Under the pieces are notes generated by a model. It did no database searches. It was not told where the DNA came from and worked only from the letters and a program-made list of their open reading frames with translations. From the NCBI GenBank assembly GCA_902463235.1, contig CABQER010000004.1, positions 10,769 through 74,768 on the forward strand: a DNA stretch of 64,000 nucleotides. Direction: 5' to 3'. Each line of letters starts with the position of its first letter. Position 1 is the stretch's first letter. This document shows, in pieces, positions 1 through 8,158 of the stretch. Both the position numbers and the translations under genes were made by a program. Origin of the DNA: an uncultured Faecalibacterium sp. (GTDB taxonomy: Bacteria > Bacillota > Clostridia > Oscillospirales > Ruminococcaceae).

Positions 1-788
1 TTGTTAGCAACCTCGGGGAAGGCGTTGGACTTGTAGTTTGCGATGGGCTGCTCAGCGCCATCCACAACGCCGGTCTGCAGTGCGCTGTACAGCTCGCCGA
101 AGGCAACGACGGTGGGGTTAGCGCCCAGACCCTCGACCATGCCGTTCATAACGGGGTCGTTGGACACACGCAGCTTCATGCCCTTCAGGTCGCCGATAGC
201 AGCAACGGGCTTGACGGTGAAGAAGTGACGGAAGCCCTCCTCGCCGTAGAACAGGCCGCGAACGGGCAGGCCCAGTTCCTGGGGCTCGTTCAGGAACTCA
301 GGAGCCAGATCGCTGTTGGCAAAGTTCCAGAAGTGAGCGCGGTTGTTGAAGGTGAAGGGGATGGACAGGAGCTTAGACTTGTTGCAGCCGTAGCTGGTCA
401 GAGCGAAAGCAGAGATACGGCTGATATCAATGGAGGTAGAACCGCCCAGAATAGCGTCCAGAACGTCGTTCTCAGAGCCCAGAACACCGGAAGCCTGCAC
501 GTCGACGACCACAGAACCGCCGCTCAGCTCCTCGACCTTCTCCTTGAAGTGAGAACCGGTCTGGCCAACGATGGTATCCAGCGGGTTGACCTCGGCGTAG
601 ACCAGAGTCACCTTGGGATCGCTGGCAGCAGCAGCTGCATCACCGGCAGCAGCAGAAGAAGCTGCGGTAGAGGTGGAAGCAGCGGTAGAAGTGGAGCCGC
701 TCTTGGAACCACCGCAGGCGGTCAGAGCAACAGCAGCGGTAGCTGCACCGGCAACGGCCATAAAGCTACGACGAGAGATCATTTTCAT
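1..788 (-). CDS. TRAP transporter solute-binding lipoprotein (DctP family), 3' end outside window
   Basis: Extracytoplasmic binding component of a tripartite (TRAP) importer for organic or sugar acids. About 262 residues are visible; the C-terminus and probably the DctQ/DctM permease genes lie beyond the left edge. A twin-Arg-like lipoprotein leader (MKMISRRSF) ends in a lipobox LTAC near residue 25, followed by a Ser/Ala/Thr-rich linker. The body has DctP-type features, including the late segment MKLRVSNDP and a 'GVVDGAEQP' motif. The start at 788 sits 9 nt behind an AAGGAGG ribosome site. The gene has its own promoter and lies downstream of a kinase/regulator/binding-protein operon. With uxuA/uxuB nearby, a hexuronate substrate is possible, but this is inference. 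Confidence 0.9.
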   Translation of the reverse strand, partial: MKMISRRSFMAVAGAATAAVALTACGGSKSGSTSTAASTSTAASSAAAGDAAAAASDPKVTLVYAEVNPLDTIVGQTGSHFKEKVEELSGGSVVVDVQASGVLGSENDVLDAILGGSTSIDISRISAFALTSYGCNKSKLLSIPFTFNNRAHFWNFANSDLAPEFLNEPQELGLPVRGLFYGEEGFRHFFTVKPVAAIGDLKGMKLRVSNDPVMNGMVEGLGANPTVVAFGELYSALQTGVVDGAEQPIANYKSNAFPEVAN

Positions 789-866
789 AGGAATCGTCCT
801 CCTTAAAATAATTGTGAAATTCTCCGGGCGCACAGGTGCCGGAGCTTTCGTTCATTGACTGTACAC

Positions 867-895
867 ACTTTAGCAAATTTTCCGAAATGAAACAA
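867..895 (-). promoter_or_regulatory. Promoter of the TRAP binding-protein gene
   Basis: On the minus strand, -35 TTGTTT (890-895) and -10 TAAAGT (867-872) are separated by 17 bp. The predicted start is about 70 nt upstream of the ATG. The weak boxes suit an activator-dependent promoter; tandem repeats lie immediately upstream. Confidence 0.6.
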
Positions 896-898
896 GGG

Positions 899-933
899 TT
901 TTCGAAAAATGTCCTGTTTTTCGAAAGAATGTC
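899..933. promoter_or_regulatory. Tandem direct repeats, candidate response-regulator sites
   Basis: Two copies read TTTTCGAAAAATGTC (899-913) and TTTTCGAAAGAATGTC (918-933), 19 bp apart. They lie directly upstream of the -35 box of the TRAP binding-protein promoter. Tandem direct repeats next to a -35 box are the usual binding arrangement for AraC-type regulators, and a YesN-like regulator is encoded at 2075-2884. Confidence 0.5.
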
Positions 934-1029
934 AAGATAGTTTTTGCCATATTGCACAACCGCTTTCTGTCTTGTTTGTGCAACACTACCGACCAGTTGG
1001 ATACATTCCTGTATTTATGACGAAAATAA

Positions 1030-1067
1030 CACCCCGAAAAATGTCCGTCCGGGCACTTCTCGGGGTG
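1030..1067 (-). terminator. Terminator of the kinase/regulator/binding-protein operon
   Basis: An inverted repeat CACCCCGA/TCGGGGTG lies just after the stop at 1074 and is followed on the minus strand by the T-rich TTATTTT. Confidence 0.6.
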
Positions 1068-1073
1068 GTTTCT

Positions 1074-2078
1074 TCAGCTTTTCTGTATCCGGTCGATCAG
1101 CTCCTGCTGGGCAGAGAATTCATCATACATGGGCTGCACCGCTGCGCGGAAGCGGGCTTTTTCGGCCTCGTCCAGTTCGGTGACGCAGATGCCCCGCTTG
1201 CGCATATTCTGCTCTGCGTTCGCCTCCCGCCGTGCCCAGAGTTCCCGCTCCTTCTGCGCGCTCTCCCGGGCGCAGATGCGGATCACCTCCGGGAAGCTTT
1301 CGTCCAATGCGGCAAGCTTATCCATTACCGCCGGGCTGGCCAACTGCACCTCCGGCACACGGGTGTGCTCGTCCTTTAGGAAAAAGGGCGCTACCTCGTA
1401 GTGCCCCATTACCTCGTAGCTGGGCCAGTTGTTCTCTGCCCCGTCGATCTCGGCGTTATGCAGGGCGGCATATACCTTGCTGTACACCACCTGCGCCGGC
1501 TTTGCGCCCAACGCGGTGATCATGTCGCTCATCATGTCCGACTCCTGCACCCGGATGGTCAGCCTCTGCAGGTCATCCAGCCCAGTCACCTTTTCCCGAG
1601 TGTAGAAGCTGCGCACACCGGCGTCGAACCATGAAAGCCCTACTAGGTCCATCCCATCCAGCATGGCCAGAAACTCATCACCGATGCTGCCGTCCAGCAC
1701 CCGCCACATCTGCTGGGCATCGCTGTACAGGTAGGGCAGCTGCAACACGCTGAGTTCCGGCTCGTACTCTGCCAGCTGGCTCAGGGACACGCGGGAAAAA
1801 TCCACCCCGCCGAACTGCATCTGCTGGATGACGCTCTGCTCCGCGCCCAGCTCTGCCCCGCTGTAAACCAGCACCTTTACCCGGCCGCCCGTGCGCTGCG
1901 CCACAAGCTCCGCAAAGGCCTTTGCGGCCTTGCTGGTGGGGTAGTCCTCCGGCTGGTTCTCCGCATAGCGCAGAATGAGCGGCTTCTCCTGCTGTGAAGA
2001 AGCAGACTGCGCCGTACAGCCTGTAACTGCCAGCGCCGGGGCTGCCGTAAGCAGACGCAGCAGCTGACGGCGGGTCAC
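1074..2078 (-). CDS. TRAP-type (DctP family) binding lipoprotein linked to a two-component system
   Basis: A 334-residue extracytoplasmic binding protein with a lipoprotein leader and lipobox VTGC (Cys21). The DctP fold is recognisable by segments such as 'IRVQESDMM', 'NAEIDGAENNWPSYE' and a C-terminal helix-rich region. It is the last gene of an operon with a YesM-like kinase and YesN-like regulator: its start overlaps the regulator's stop by 4 nt (ATGA). No permease follows, and a terminator comes directly after the gene. This context suggests that it presents ligand to the sensor kinase rather than, or as well as, serving a transporter. It could instead be a second binding subunit for the TRAP system at the left edge. 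Confidence 0.88.
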   Translation of the reverse strand: MTRRQLLRLLTAAPALAVTGCTAQSASSQQEKPLILRYAENQPEDYPTSKAAKAFAELVAQRTGGRVKVLVYSGAELGAEQSVIQQMQFGGVDFSRVSLSQLAEYEPELSVLQLPYLYSDAQQMWRVLDGSIGDEFLAMLDGMDLVGLSWFDAGVRSFYTREKVTGLDDLQRLTIRVQESDMMSDMITALGAKPAQVVYSKVYAALHNAEIDGAENNWPSYEVMGHYEVAPFFLKDEHTRVPEVQLASPAVMDKLAALDESFPEVIRICARESAQKERELWARREANAEQNMRKRGICVTELDEAEKARFRAAVQPMYDEFSAQQELIDRIQKS

Positions 2079-2884
2079 AGCCGCGCCTCCCGGGCTGCCT
2101 TTGCCGCTTCCTTCCGGTACTGGGTGGGGGTCATGCCGGTGCGCTTTTTAAAGGCACGGGCAAAGTAGCTGGCGTCCTCGTAGCCCACCATGGAGGCCAC
2201 CTCCGCTGCGGAGCGGAAGGGGTCGGACAGCAGCTCCTTGGCGGCGTTGATGCGCAGCTCGGTCAGGCAGTCCAGAAAGTTCATCTTCTGGTACTTTTTG
2301 AACTGTGCCGAAAGATACGCCGGGCTGATGTGCAAAATTTCGCTCACGCTGTCCAGCGAGAGGTCGGCCATATAGTTATCTTCCATATACTTGCGCACAT
2401 GATCCATCACCAGTGCGTTGCGGTCGCTCTCCCCTTCCCCAGCGGGGTCGGTCTCCTGCTCCGAAGCGGCTTCCGGTTCTACCGCTGCCAGCTCGGCCAG
2501 ACGGCGTCCGGCTTCAATTTGCCGGATAGCGCGGCGGATGGCGGCCTCGGTCTCGTCCGGGTCCACCGGCTTCAGCAGATAGTCGCAGGCGCCCAGATGC
2601 ACCGCCTCGTGGGCGTACTGGAACAGGCTGTACGCCGTGATAAAGATCACCTTGCACTCCGGGCGCTGTTCCAGCACCGCGCGGGCGGCATCCAAGCCGT
2701 TCATGCCCGGCATCTCGATGTCCATCAAAATCAGGTCTGCTTCCCAGAGCACAGCGGTATCGGCGGCTTTGCGGCCGTTTTCCGCCATCTCCACCGTCAC
2801 CTCATGCTCGAACCGGCGCATGACGATATCCGCCAGCGCCTCCCGCTCCATCCTCTCGTCATCCGCGATCAACAGACGAATCAT
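2075..2884 (-). CDS. YesN-like response regulator with AraC-type DNA-binding domain
   Basis: A 269-residue cytoplasmic regulator. The N-terminal receiver domain has the acidic pair D8/D9, phosphoacceptor D55 in LILMDIEMPG, and the LLKP lysine. A Glu-rich linker leads to two C-terminal helix-turn-helix motifs (about residues 160-262; 'AAEVASMVGYEDASYFARAF') of AraC type. It overlaps the kinase gene by 4 nt at its start and the binding-protein gene by 4 nt at its end, so the three genes are translationally coupled. The probable targets are the adjacent TRAP binding-protein promoter (repeats at 899-933) and its own promoter region. Confidence 0.93.
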   Translation of the reverse strand: MIRLLIADDERMEREALADIVMRRFEHEVTVEMAENGRKAADTAVLWEADLILMDIEMPGMNGLDAARAVLEQRPECKVIFITAYSLFQYAHEAVHLGACDYLLKPVDPDETEAAIRRAIRQIEAGRRLAELAAVEPEAASEQETDPAGEGESDRNALVMDHVRKYMEDNYMADLSLDSVSEILHISPAYLSAQFKKYQKMNFLDCLTELRINAAKELLSDPFRSAAEVASMVGYEDASYFARAFKKRTGMTPTQYRKEAAKAAREARL

Positions 2885-4410
2885 TCCTCAAATTCCTCCT
2901 CATTCTCCACCAGCGGCAGATACAGGATCACCGCAGTTCCCCGCCCCGGCCGGGAGCGCACCACCACCCGGCAGCGGGCATCCAGCAGCCGCAGGCGGGC
3001 GGCCACGTTATAAATACCGATATGTTCCCAGCGGGGTGCGGGCTGCTCCAGTGCCGTGCGCAGCTGCTGCAGCTGCTCCGGCTCAATGCCCATACCGTTG
3101 TCCAGTACCCGGATGCACAGCAGACCTTTTTCCCGCAGAGGGATCATACGGATGCGCACCACGCCGCCCTCTTCCTTGGGGCAGATGCCATGCTTAAAGG
3201 CATTTTCCACGATAGGCTGCAAGATAAAGGACGGCACCATGGTCTCGGTCAGGTCCAGCGAATCCGAGAACGCCCACTGCATCTGCACCCGGTCGCCAAA
3301 GCGCACATGGTAGATGGAGTAATATTCGTCCACAACGCGCACCTCCCGGGAGAGGGGCACCTGCTCATCGTTGCTCATCAGGCTGTAACGCAGCAGATGG
3401 GAAAGCGCCATGATGAGCGCCTGCGTGCGGTAGGCGGACTCTGTGCCCGCCATCTGCTGGATGACGTTCAGGGTGTTGAACAGAAAATGCGGGTCGATCT
3501 GGCTGCGCAGCTGCTGCAACCGGCTGCGCTCCATGCGGTTCTGCAGTTCCAGCGCCTCGGTCTTTTGGCGGTGCAGCTCCCGCTCGATCTCGTTTTTCTC
3601 CTGTAAGGTACTCACCTGCTGCGCCATGGAGTGCTTCATGCGGTTGAAAGACTCCGCCAGCTGTCCGATCTCCGGCTGCTTGGGCAGCGGGATGTCCGGG
3701 GTGTCGAACTGGCTGCGACTGATGGCACGGGAGGCCTCGATCATCTGAGACACCGGGGTCAGCAGCTGCATGACCATCAGACCGGAGGCGCAGCCCAGCG
3801 CCACGCATAGCGCCACCACCACGATCTGCATCAGGGCGATCCGTTCGCCCAGCTCCGAGATCTCGGTGTAAGTAGTCTGAGCGTCCAGAATCGAGGCTTT
3901 CAGCAGCTGCATAGTGTACTGGCTCAGATACCCGCCGCAGACCGAGACCTTGTTGTAGTACAGCTGGGAAGCCTTTGCTTCCTGCCCACTGGAAAGATAG
4001 CTCTCCAGCTCTTCCAAAAGGGTGTTGTAACTGCCGTAGGTGGTCTCCACCGCGCCGTACAGCACCCACTGCTCATCACTGACGTTCTGCAAGCCGTCCA
4101 TATTGGATCGGATGCGCCACAGCCATGCGTTGCTGGTGGAGCAGGCTGCCCGGAGCTTTTCCAGCATTTCCTCGGTCTCGCCGTTCTCCCAGCGGTATGC
4201 TTCCAGAATGCTGATGGAGCTTTCCACACCGCCCTGAAAGCGGCTGATGGCGTTAAAGTTGCCCATCTGGTCGTCCTGCACCTGCTGCACCGCCCGTGCC
4301 TGATAGCCGTTGAGGGCAAGCTGTAATGCAAAGGCCGCAAAAAAAGCTGCCAGACACAGCACCATGCGCTGCTTGAGCGTAACGCTGTGCTTCCAGTTGC
4401 GCTTTTCCAT
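2881..4410 (-). CDS. YesM-like sensor histidine kinase
   Basis: A 509-residue membrane kinase. Transmembrane helices lie near residues 14-34 and 190-215 and flank an extracytoplasmic sensing region of about 150 residues. A HAMP linker follows, then a His_kinase domain with the conserved phosphoacceptor motif DPHFLFN near residue 310, and an HATPase domain with the N box 'PIVENAFKHG' and G box DNGMGI. This is the YesM/LytS-type architecture, which normally pairs with YesN-type regulators; that partner follows with a 4-nt overlap. A DctP-like lipoprotein in the same operon probably supplies ligand sensing. Confidence 0.93.
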   Translation of the reverse strand: MEKRNWKHSVTLKQRMVLCLAAFFAAFALQLALNGYQARAVQQVQDDQMGNFNAISRFQGGVESSISILEAYRWENGETEEMLEKLRAACSTSNAWLWRIRSNMDGLQNVSDEQWVLYGAVETTYGSYNTLLEELESYLSSGQEAKASQLYYNKVSVCGGYLSQYTMQLLKASILDAQTTYTEISELGERIALMQIVVVALCVALGCASGLMVMQLLTPVSQMIEASRAISRSQFDTPDIPLPKQPEIGQLAESFNRMKHSMAQQVSTLQEKNEIERELHRQKTEALELQNRMERSRLQQLRSQIDPHFLFNTLNVIQQMAGTESAYRTQALIMALSHLLRYSLMSNDEQVPLSREVRVVDEYYSIYHVRFGDRVQMQWAFSDSLDLTETMVPSFILQPIVENAFKHGICPKEEGGVVRIRMIPLREKGLLCIRVLDNGMGIEPEQLQQLRTALEQPAPRWEHIGIYNVAARLRLLDARCRVVVRSRPGRGTAVILYLPLVENEEEFEE

Positions 4411-4431
4411 GCAAGGCTTCCCCCTTTTTCG

Positions 4432-4457
4432 TTAGATAATATCCGTTGGATAATATC
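4432..4457. promoter_or_regulatory. Direct repeats in the kinase-operon leader
   Basis: TTAGATAATATC (4432-4443) and TTGGATAATATC (4446-4457), 14 bp apart, lie at the predicted transcription start of the kinase operon. They are candidate autoregulatory operators. Confidence 0.4.
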
Positions 4458-4459
4458 TT

Positions 4460-4489
4460 ATTCTACCACGCCTTGCGGGCGGTTTGCAA
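4460..4489 (-). promoter_or_regulatory. Promoter of the kinase/regulator/binding-protein operon
   Basis: -35 TTGCAA (4484-4489) and -10 TAGAAT (4460-4465) with an 18-bp spacer. The promoter is divergent from that of the 4573 gene. Confidence 0.6.
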
Positions 4490-4521
4490 GCCGGATGCAC
4501 CACCGCCGGTGCATCTTTTGC

Positions 4522-4550
4522 TTGCTTCTTGCCGGTAAATGTGGTACTAT
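4522..4550 (+). promoter_or_regulatory. Promoter of the YcxB-like gene
   Basis: -35 TTGCTT (4522-4527) and -10 TACTAT (4545-4550) with a 17-bp spacer, just ahead of the ribosome site AAGGAGG. Confidence 0.5.
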
Positions 4551-4572
4551 GCCCAAAAAGGAGGGTAACTTT

Positions 4573-5103
4573 ATGACCCAGAATGTTTGCGTTTCCGTTC
4601 AGATGGACGAAAAGAGCTTTCACGATTTTGCAGCCTTTGACCTGCTGCACCACAACAAGGGCTGGCAGCGTCCGGCGGTGTTCACCGCCATTCTGCTGGT
4701 GTGTGCCGGTATCTGCCTGAGCCAGATCGGCAAGCGGGAGGGTGCCGGGCTGCTGACCGCCGTGCTGGCCATCGTAGCCATCGGTCTGCCCGCCGTATAC
4801 TTCGGCACTTTCTTTTCGAACCTCTCCAAGCAGATCAAAAAGCTGGGTCTGCCCCGCCCCTTCTACCGACTGGAACTGGACGCCGCCGGGCTTTCGGTCT
4901 GGATGGCCGGTGAGCAGAACAAAGCCGAGCCCACCAATCGCTACACTTGGAACACCGTGTACTGCGCCTACCGCACCAAAGAGGCGGTGTACATCTACGT
5001 TCAGAAGAATCAGGCCTATCTGCTGAACGAGAGCATGGATGCCGCATGGAGTCTGCTGGGCAGTGCCCTGCCCGCCGCCAGCCTGCACGACTGCCGGAAA
5101 TAA
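4573..5103 (+). CDS. YcxB-like two-helix membrane protein
   Basis: A 176-residue predicted membrane protein. Two adjacent hydrophobic helices (about residues 37-55 and 61-80) follow a short cytoplasmic N-terminus. The C-terminal half is a soluble domain with 'YRLELDAAGLSVW' and an 'RYTWNTVYCAYRTKEAVYIYV' style strand pattern, as seen in YcxB-family proteins of unknown function. The start at 4573 was chosen over an upstream in-frame start because it has AAGGAGG 8-9 nt before it. It is monocistronic, divergent from the kinase operon, and ends in a strong hairpin. No function can be assigned. Confidence 0.75.
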   Translation: MTQNVCVSVQMDEKSFHDFAAFDLLHHNKGWQRPAVFTAILLVCAGICLSQIGKREGAGLLTAVLAIVAIGLPAVYFGTFFSNLSKQIKKLGLPRPFYRLELDAAGLSVWMAGEQNKAEPTNRYTWNTVYCAYRTKEAVYIYVQKNQAYLLNESMDAAWSLLGSALPAASLHDCRK

Positions 5104-5174
5104 GGGCACCGGAACGATTTCAATGCGCTCCGCTTTGCTCTGCGCATGAATAGCGGAATAATTATGATTCTTTC

Positions 5175-5210
5175 GAAAACCCGGAGCGTCTGCGGACGCT
5201 CCGGGTTTTC
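5175..5210 (+). terminator. Terminator hairpin with the dispersed-repeat core
   Basis: A perfect 16-bp stem (5175-5190 with 5195-5210) encloses the tetraloop TGCG and is followed by ATTTTAC. Its inner part, GGAGCGTC-TGCG-GACGCTCC, is identical to the core of the two larger repeats near 28.0 and 30.55 kb. Confidence 0.75.
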
Positions 5211-5240
5211 ATTTTACATAACAATTTTTACAAAACAAAA

Positions 5241-5276
5241 ACCCACGCTGCGGCAAAGCAAAAGCGCAGCGTGGGT
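5241..5276 (-). terminator. Terminator of the uxuAB operon
   Basis: A 12-bp stem ACCCACGCTGCG/CGCAGCGTGGGT is followed on the minus strand by a T-rich tract, 24 bp after the uxuB stop. Confidence 0.8.
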
Positions 5277-5299
5277 CACGGAAATAGCGTTATAAAGTT

Positions 5300-6892
5300 T
5301 TAGCGGGCCAGGGTGTACTTGTGCAGGGTCTTGCGCACTGCGCCGTTACCGGCGTACAGCTCCTTGACCATGCCCTCGATCTTTTCGCCCAGACCGACGG
5401 CATACAGGTCCACACCGAACACGTCGGCACGGCTGTACAGAGCCTTCAGGCAGCTGAAGTCCTGCTCGCCTTCCTTGACCTCCAAGGGGTTGACGATGGC
5501 CTGCAGCTCAGCCAGCAGCGGATCGGGAGAGATCTCGAAGGGCTGGCCGTTGTCGTCGATGCCCTTCAGGTAGCGGGCATAGCCTGCCAGCACCAGCGGG
5601 ATCAGCACGAGGTTGGACTTGTCCAGACCGCGCTCCGCGTAAGCCTTGATGGTCTCGCCGAAGCGGATGGCCAGCTTCTGAGAGGTATCGGTAGCGATAC
5701 GCTGGGGAGCATCGGGCATGAAGGGGTTGGGCAGACGGCGGTTGATGACAGCGCCGATGAACTCGTAGGGGTTCAGCACGCCGGGATCAACCACAACGGG
5801 CATCGCCTCGATATAGCCGATCTTCTGGATGAAGGAGCGCAGATCCTCGTCTGCCATCTCGGCAGAGATGAGGGTGTAGCCCAGCATGCAGCCATAAATG
5901 GACATGGCAGTGTGCAGGGGGTTCAGGCAGGTGCAGACCTTCATCTTCTCGATCTTGTCCACGGTCTCGCGGTCGCAGTACAGCACACCGCCCAGCTCCA
6001 GCGGAGGACGGCCATTGGTGTAGTGATCCTCGATGCACAGGTACTGGGTCTCCTCGGCGTTGACGAAGGGAGCGGTGAAGGTGTGCTTCTCGGTAACGAT
6101 GGTGTAGTTATCCTCAAAGCCGTCCTTTGCCAGCATCTCCTGCACCTTTGCGTCCGGGCGCGGGGTGATCTTATCGATCATGCTCCAAGGGAAGGTAATC
6201 TTGGTCTCGTCCTGCACATAGGCCAGGAACTCGGCGGGCACCAGACCCTGCTCCACCCACTTGGATGCGTAGGCGTGGACAGCGGTCTTGACCTTATCGC
6301 CGTTGTGGGAGCAGTTATCCATGCTCTGCACGGTCAGGGGCAGCTTGCCAGCCTTGAAGCGCTCGTACAGCAGAGCGGTGACCTTGCCCATGGCCAGCAC
6401 GGGGGTCAGGCCGCGCTCCAGATCAGCGGGGGCAACGCCGTAGCCCTTCTCGGTGATGGTGAAGGAGATCATCTGCAGGCTGGGGTTCTGGAAGATCTCC
6501 ACCAGACGTGCCCAGTCAGCGCCGAAGGAGTAATCTGCCTTCAGGCTCTCGGTGACGGAGGCGATGACCTTCTTCTCGATCTCGCCGGTGGACTTCAGGC
6601 AGACCAGCAGGCTCAGGTTATCGTAGGGCTGGTAAGCCTTGTCGATGATCTCGTAGTCGAAGCTCTCGGCCACGATAACGCCGCGGTCGTACTTGCCGCT
6701 GTTCAGGGCGTCATTCAGCACGGCAGCGGGGAAAGCACGGAAGATGTTGCCGGCGCCGAAGTGCACCCAAGTGGGCTCGGCGTGGGTCTTGGTCTTGACG
6801 GCCTCAATGTCGAATTTGGGCAGCTCGTAGCCCTTTTCTGCCCACTCGGCGGACAGATTGCCGTTTTTGATATCAGACAGCTTCATAATCAT
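5300..6892 (-). CDS. uxuB: Fructuronate reductase / D-mannonate oxidoreductase (mannitol dehydrogenase family)
   Basis: Cytoplasmic NAD-dependent oxidoreductase of 530 residues that interconverts D-fructuronate and D-mannonate in glucuronate catabolism. The N-terminal Rossmann motif GAGNIFRAF lies at about residues 46-54. The C-terminal mannitol-dehydrogenase domain carries the 'CLNPLHTAM' catalytic segment. Length fits the family. The start at 6892 overlaps the uxuA stop as TGATG, indicating coupling; an ATG two codons later (6886) is also possible. Specificity for mannonate rather than tagaturonate or mannitol is taken from the uxuA partner. Confidence 0.9.
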   Translation of the reverse strand: MIMKLSDIKNGNLSAEWAEKGYELPKFDIEAVKTKTHAEPTWVHFGAGNIFRAFPAAVLNDALNSGKYDRGVIVAESFDYEIIDKAYQPYDNLSLLVCLKSTGEIEKKVIASVTESLKADYSFGADWARLVEIFQNPSLQMISFTITEKGYGVAPADLERGLTPVLAMGKVTALLYERFKAGKLPLTVQSMDNCSHNGDKVKTAVHAYASKWVEQGLVPAEFLAYVQDETKITFPWSMIDKITPRPDAKVQEMLAKDGFEDNYTIVTEKHTFTAPFVNAEETQYLCIEDHYTNGRPPLELGGVLYCDRETVDKIEKMKVCTCLNPLHTAMSIYGCMLGYTLISAEMADEDLRSFIQKIGYIEAMPVVVDPGVLNPYEFIGAVINRRLPNPFMPDAPQRIATDTSQKLAIRFGETIKAYAERGLDKSNLVLIPLVLAGYARYLKGIDDNGQPFEISPDPLLAELQAIVNPLEVKEGEQDFSCLKALYSRADVFGVDLYAVGLGEKIEGMVKELYAGNGAVRKTLHKYTLAR

Positions 6893-7989
6893 CAGCCCTT
6901 CTTTTCTTCATCCAGACGGTCCAGCAGATCCCAGATACCCAGCATATACTGGATGCCCAGAGCACGGTCATACTTGCCATAGCCGGGGCGGCAGACGCCG
7001 GGGCCTTCCTCCCACAGCTGACGGCCATGGTCGGGGCGGATGTAGCCCTCAAAGCCGCAGTCATGGTAAGCGCGCATTACCTCAATGATGCCGGTCTCGC
7101 CGCAGCAGTCGCGGTGCGCAGCCTCAGAGAAGTCGCCGTTGGGGAAGTGGTGGATGTTGCGGACGTGACCGAAAGCAATGCGGTCGCAGTGCTTGCGGAT
7201 GATCTCGGCACAGTTGTTGTTGGGGTTTGCGTTCAGGCTGCCGGTGCACAGGGTCAGGCAGTTGTACGGATCGTCCACCATCTTCAGGAAGCGGTCGATG
7301 CTGGGCTCGTCCACCAGCAGACGGGGCAGACCGAAGATATCCCAAGGGGGATCATCCATGTGAATGGCCATCTTGATGTCGCACTCGTGGCAGGTGGGCA
7401 TCAGAGCCTCCAGGAAGTACTTCAGGTTCTCCCACAGCTTCTCCTTGGTGACAGGGGCGTAGGCCTTGAACAGCTCATCCAGCTTTGCCATACGCTCCGG
7501 CTCCCAGCCGGGGAAGGTCATGTTGTACTTCTCGGTGAAGGACATGATGTACTCGGCCATCGCCTTGTAATCGCCCTTGATCTTGTCCTTCTCGTAGAAC
7601 AGTGCGGTGGAGCCGTCGCCTACCGGGTGGAACAGGTCGGTGCGGGTCCAGTCGAAGATGGGCATGAAGTTGTAGCAGATGACCTTGACACCGAACTTGG
7701 ACAGGTTGCGGATGCACTGCTTGTAGTTCTCGATGTACTTGTCGCGGGTGGGCAGGCCGATCTTGATGTCGTCGTGGACGTTGACAGACTCAACAACGTC
7801 CATATCGAAGCCGTAAGCGTGGATCTGATCGGCGACTTTCTGGATCTCGTCGATCTCCCAGATCTCGCCGGGCATCTTGTTGTGCAGCGCCCAGACGATG
7901 CTGGTCACGCCGGGGATCTGCTTGATGTCGCTGAGGGTGACGGGGTCGTTGCCCTCGCCATACCAGCGCCAACCCATTTTCATAGGCAT
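6892..7989 (-). CDS. uxuA: Mannonate dehydratase
   Basis: Cytoplasmic enzyme of 365 residues that converts D-mannonate to 2-keto-3-deoxygluconate. The N-terminus MKMGWRWYGEGNDPVTL is typical of UxuA. Conserved metal-site segments include 'AIHMDDPPWDIFGLPR', 'TLCTGSLNANPNN', 'FGHVRNI' and 'RPDHGRQLW'. The start at 7989 follows AGGAGG by 9 nt; an upstream in-frame ATG at 8043 lacks a ribosome site. It is first of a two-gene operon with uxuB, divergent from dsdA, and a consensus-like promoter lies at 8059-8087. Confidence 0.96.
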   Translation of the reverse strand: MPMKMGWRWYGEGNDPVTLSDIKQIPGVTSIVWALHNKMPGEIWEIDEIQKVADQIHAYGFDMDVVESVNVHDDIKIGLPTRDKYIENYKQCIRNLSKFGVKVICYNFMPIFDWTRTDLFHPVGDGSTALFYEKDKIKGDYKAMAEYIMSFTEKYNMTFPGWEPERMAKLDELFKAYAPVTKEKLWENLKYFLEALMPTCHECDIKMAIHMDDPPWDIFGLPRLLVDEPSIDRFLKMVDDPYNCLTLCTGSLNANPNNNCAEIIRKHCDRIAFGHVRNIHHFPNGDFSEAAHRDCCGETGIIEVMRAYHDCGFEGYIRPDHGRQLWEEGPGVCRPGYGKYDRALGIQYMLGIWDLLDRLDEEKKG

Positions 7990-8058
7990 AGAGAAGTTCC
8001 TCCTGTCGATTTTTATCTTATGGCACGCGCAGTACGCCTGCACGTTCTTCTTGCTTAT

Positions 8059-8087
8059 ATTCTAATATATCAGTTACGAAATAGCAA
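8059..8087 (-). promoter_or_regulatory. Promoter of uxuAB
   Basis: -35 TTGCTA (8082-8087) and -10 TAGAAT (8059-8064) with a 17-bp spacer. Confidence 0.6.
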
Positions 8088-8094
8088 TACGCGC

Positions 8095-8158
8095 AATGCC
8101 AATTTTTTGTGTTTATTCTTGTATACTTTACACAAAAACGGCAAAATGCCAGTTTTTT
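8095..8158. promoter_or_regulatory. Candidate operator region between uxuA and dsdA
   Basis: The sequence AATGCCAATTTTTT (8095-8108) recurs as AATGCCAGTTTTTT (8145-8158), 50 bp apart. Between them lie a GntR-like half site TTGTATAC (8119-8126) and the palindrome GGCAAAATGCC overlapping the second copy. The block sits just upstream of the uxuA -35 box. The remainder of the 400-bp intergenic region (8159-8290) shows nothing recognisable. Confidence 0.4.

Noticed and set aside
5321..6982. A 553-codon plus-strand ORF opposite uxuB
   Set aside because: It is antisense to a well-conserved enzyme, has no ribosome site and its composition (Leu/Gln/Gly/His/Val) is what the reverse strand of a GC-rich gene gives. 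The same applies to the other long antisense ORFs, for example opposite uxuA, obg, hom, the ABC exporters and the BMP operon.
6892..8043. Longer uxuA start at 8043
   Set aside because: The extra 18 residues lack family similarity and a ribosome site; ATG 7989 has AGGAGG at 9 nt.
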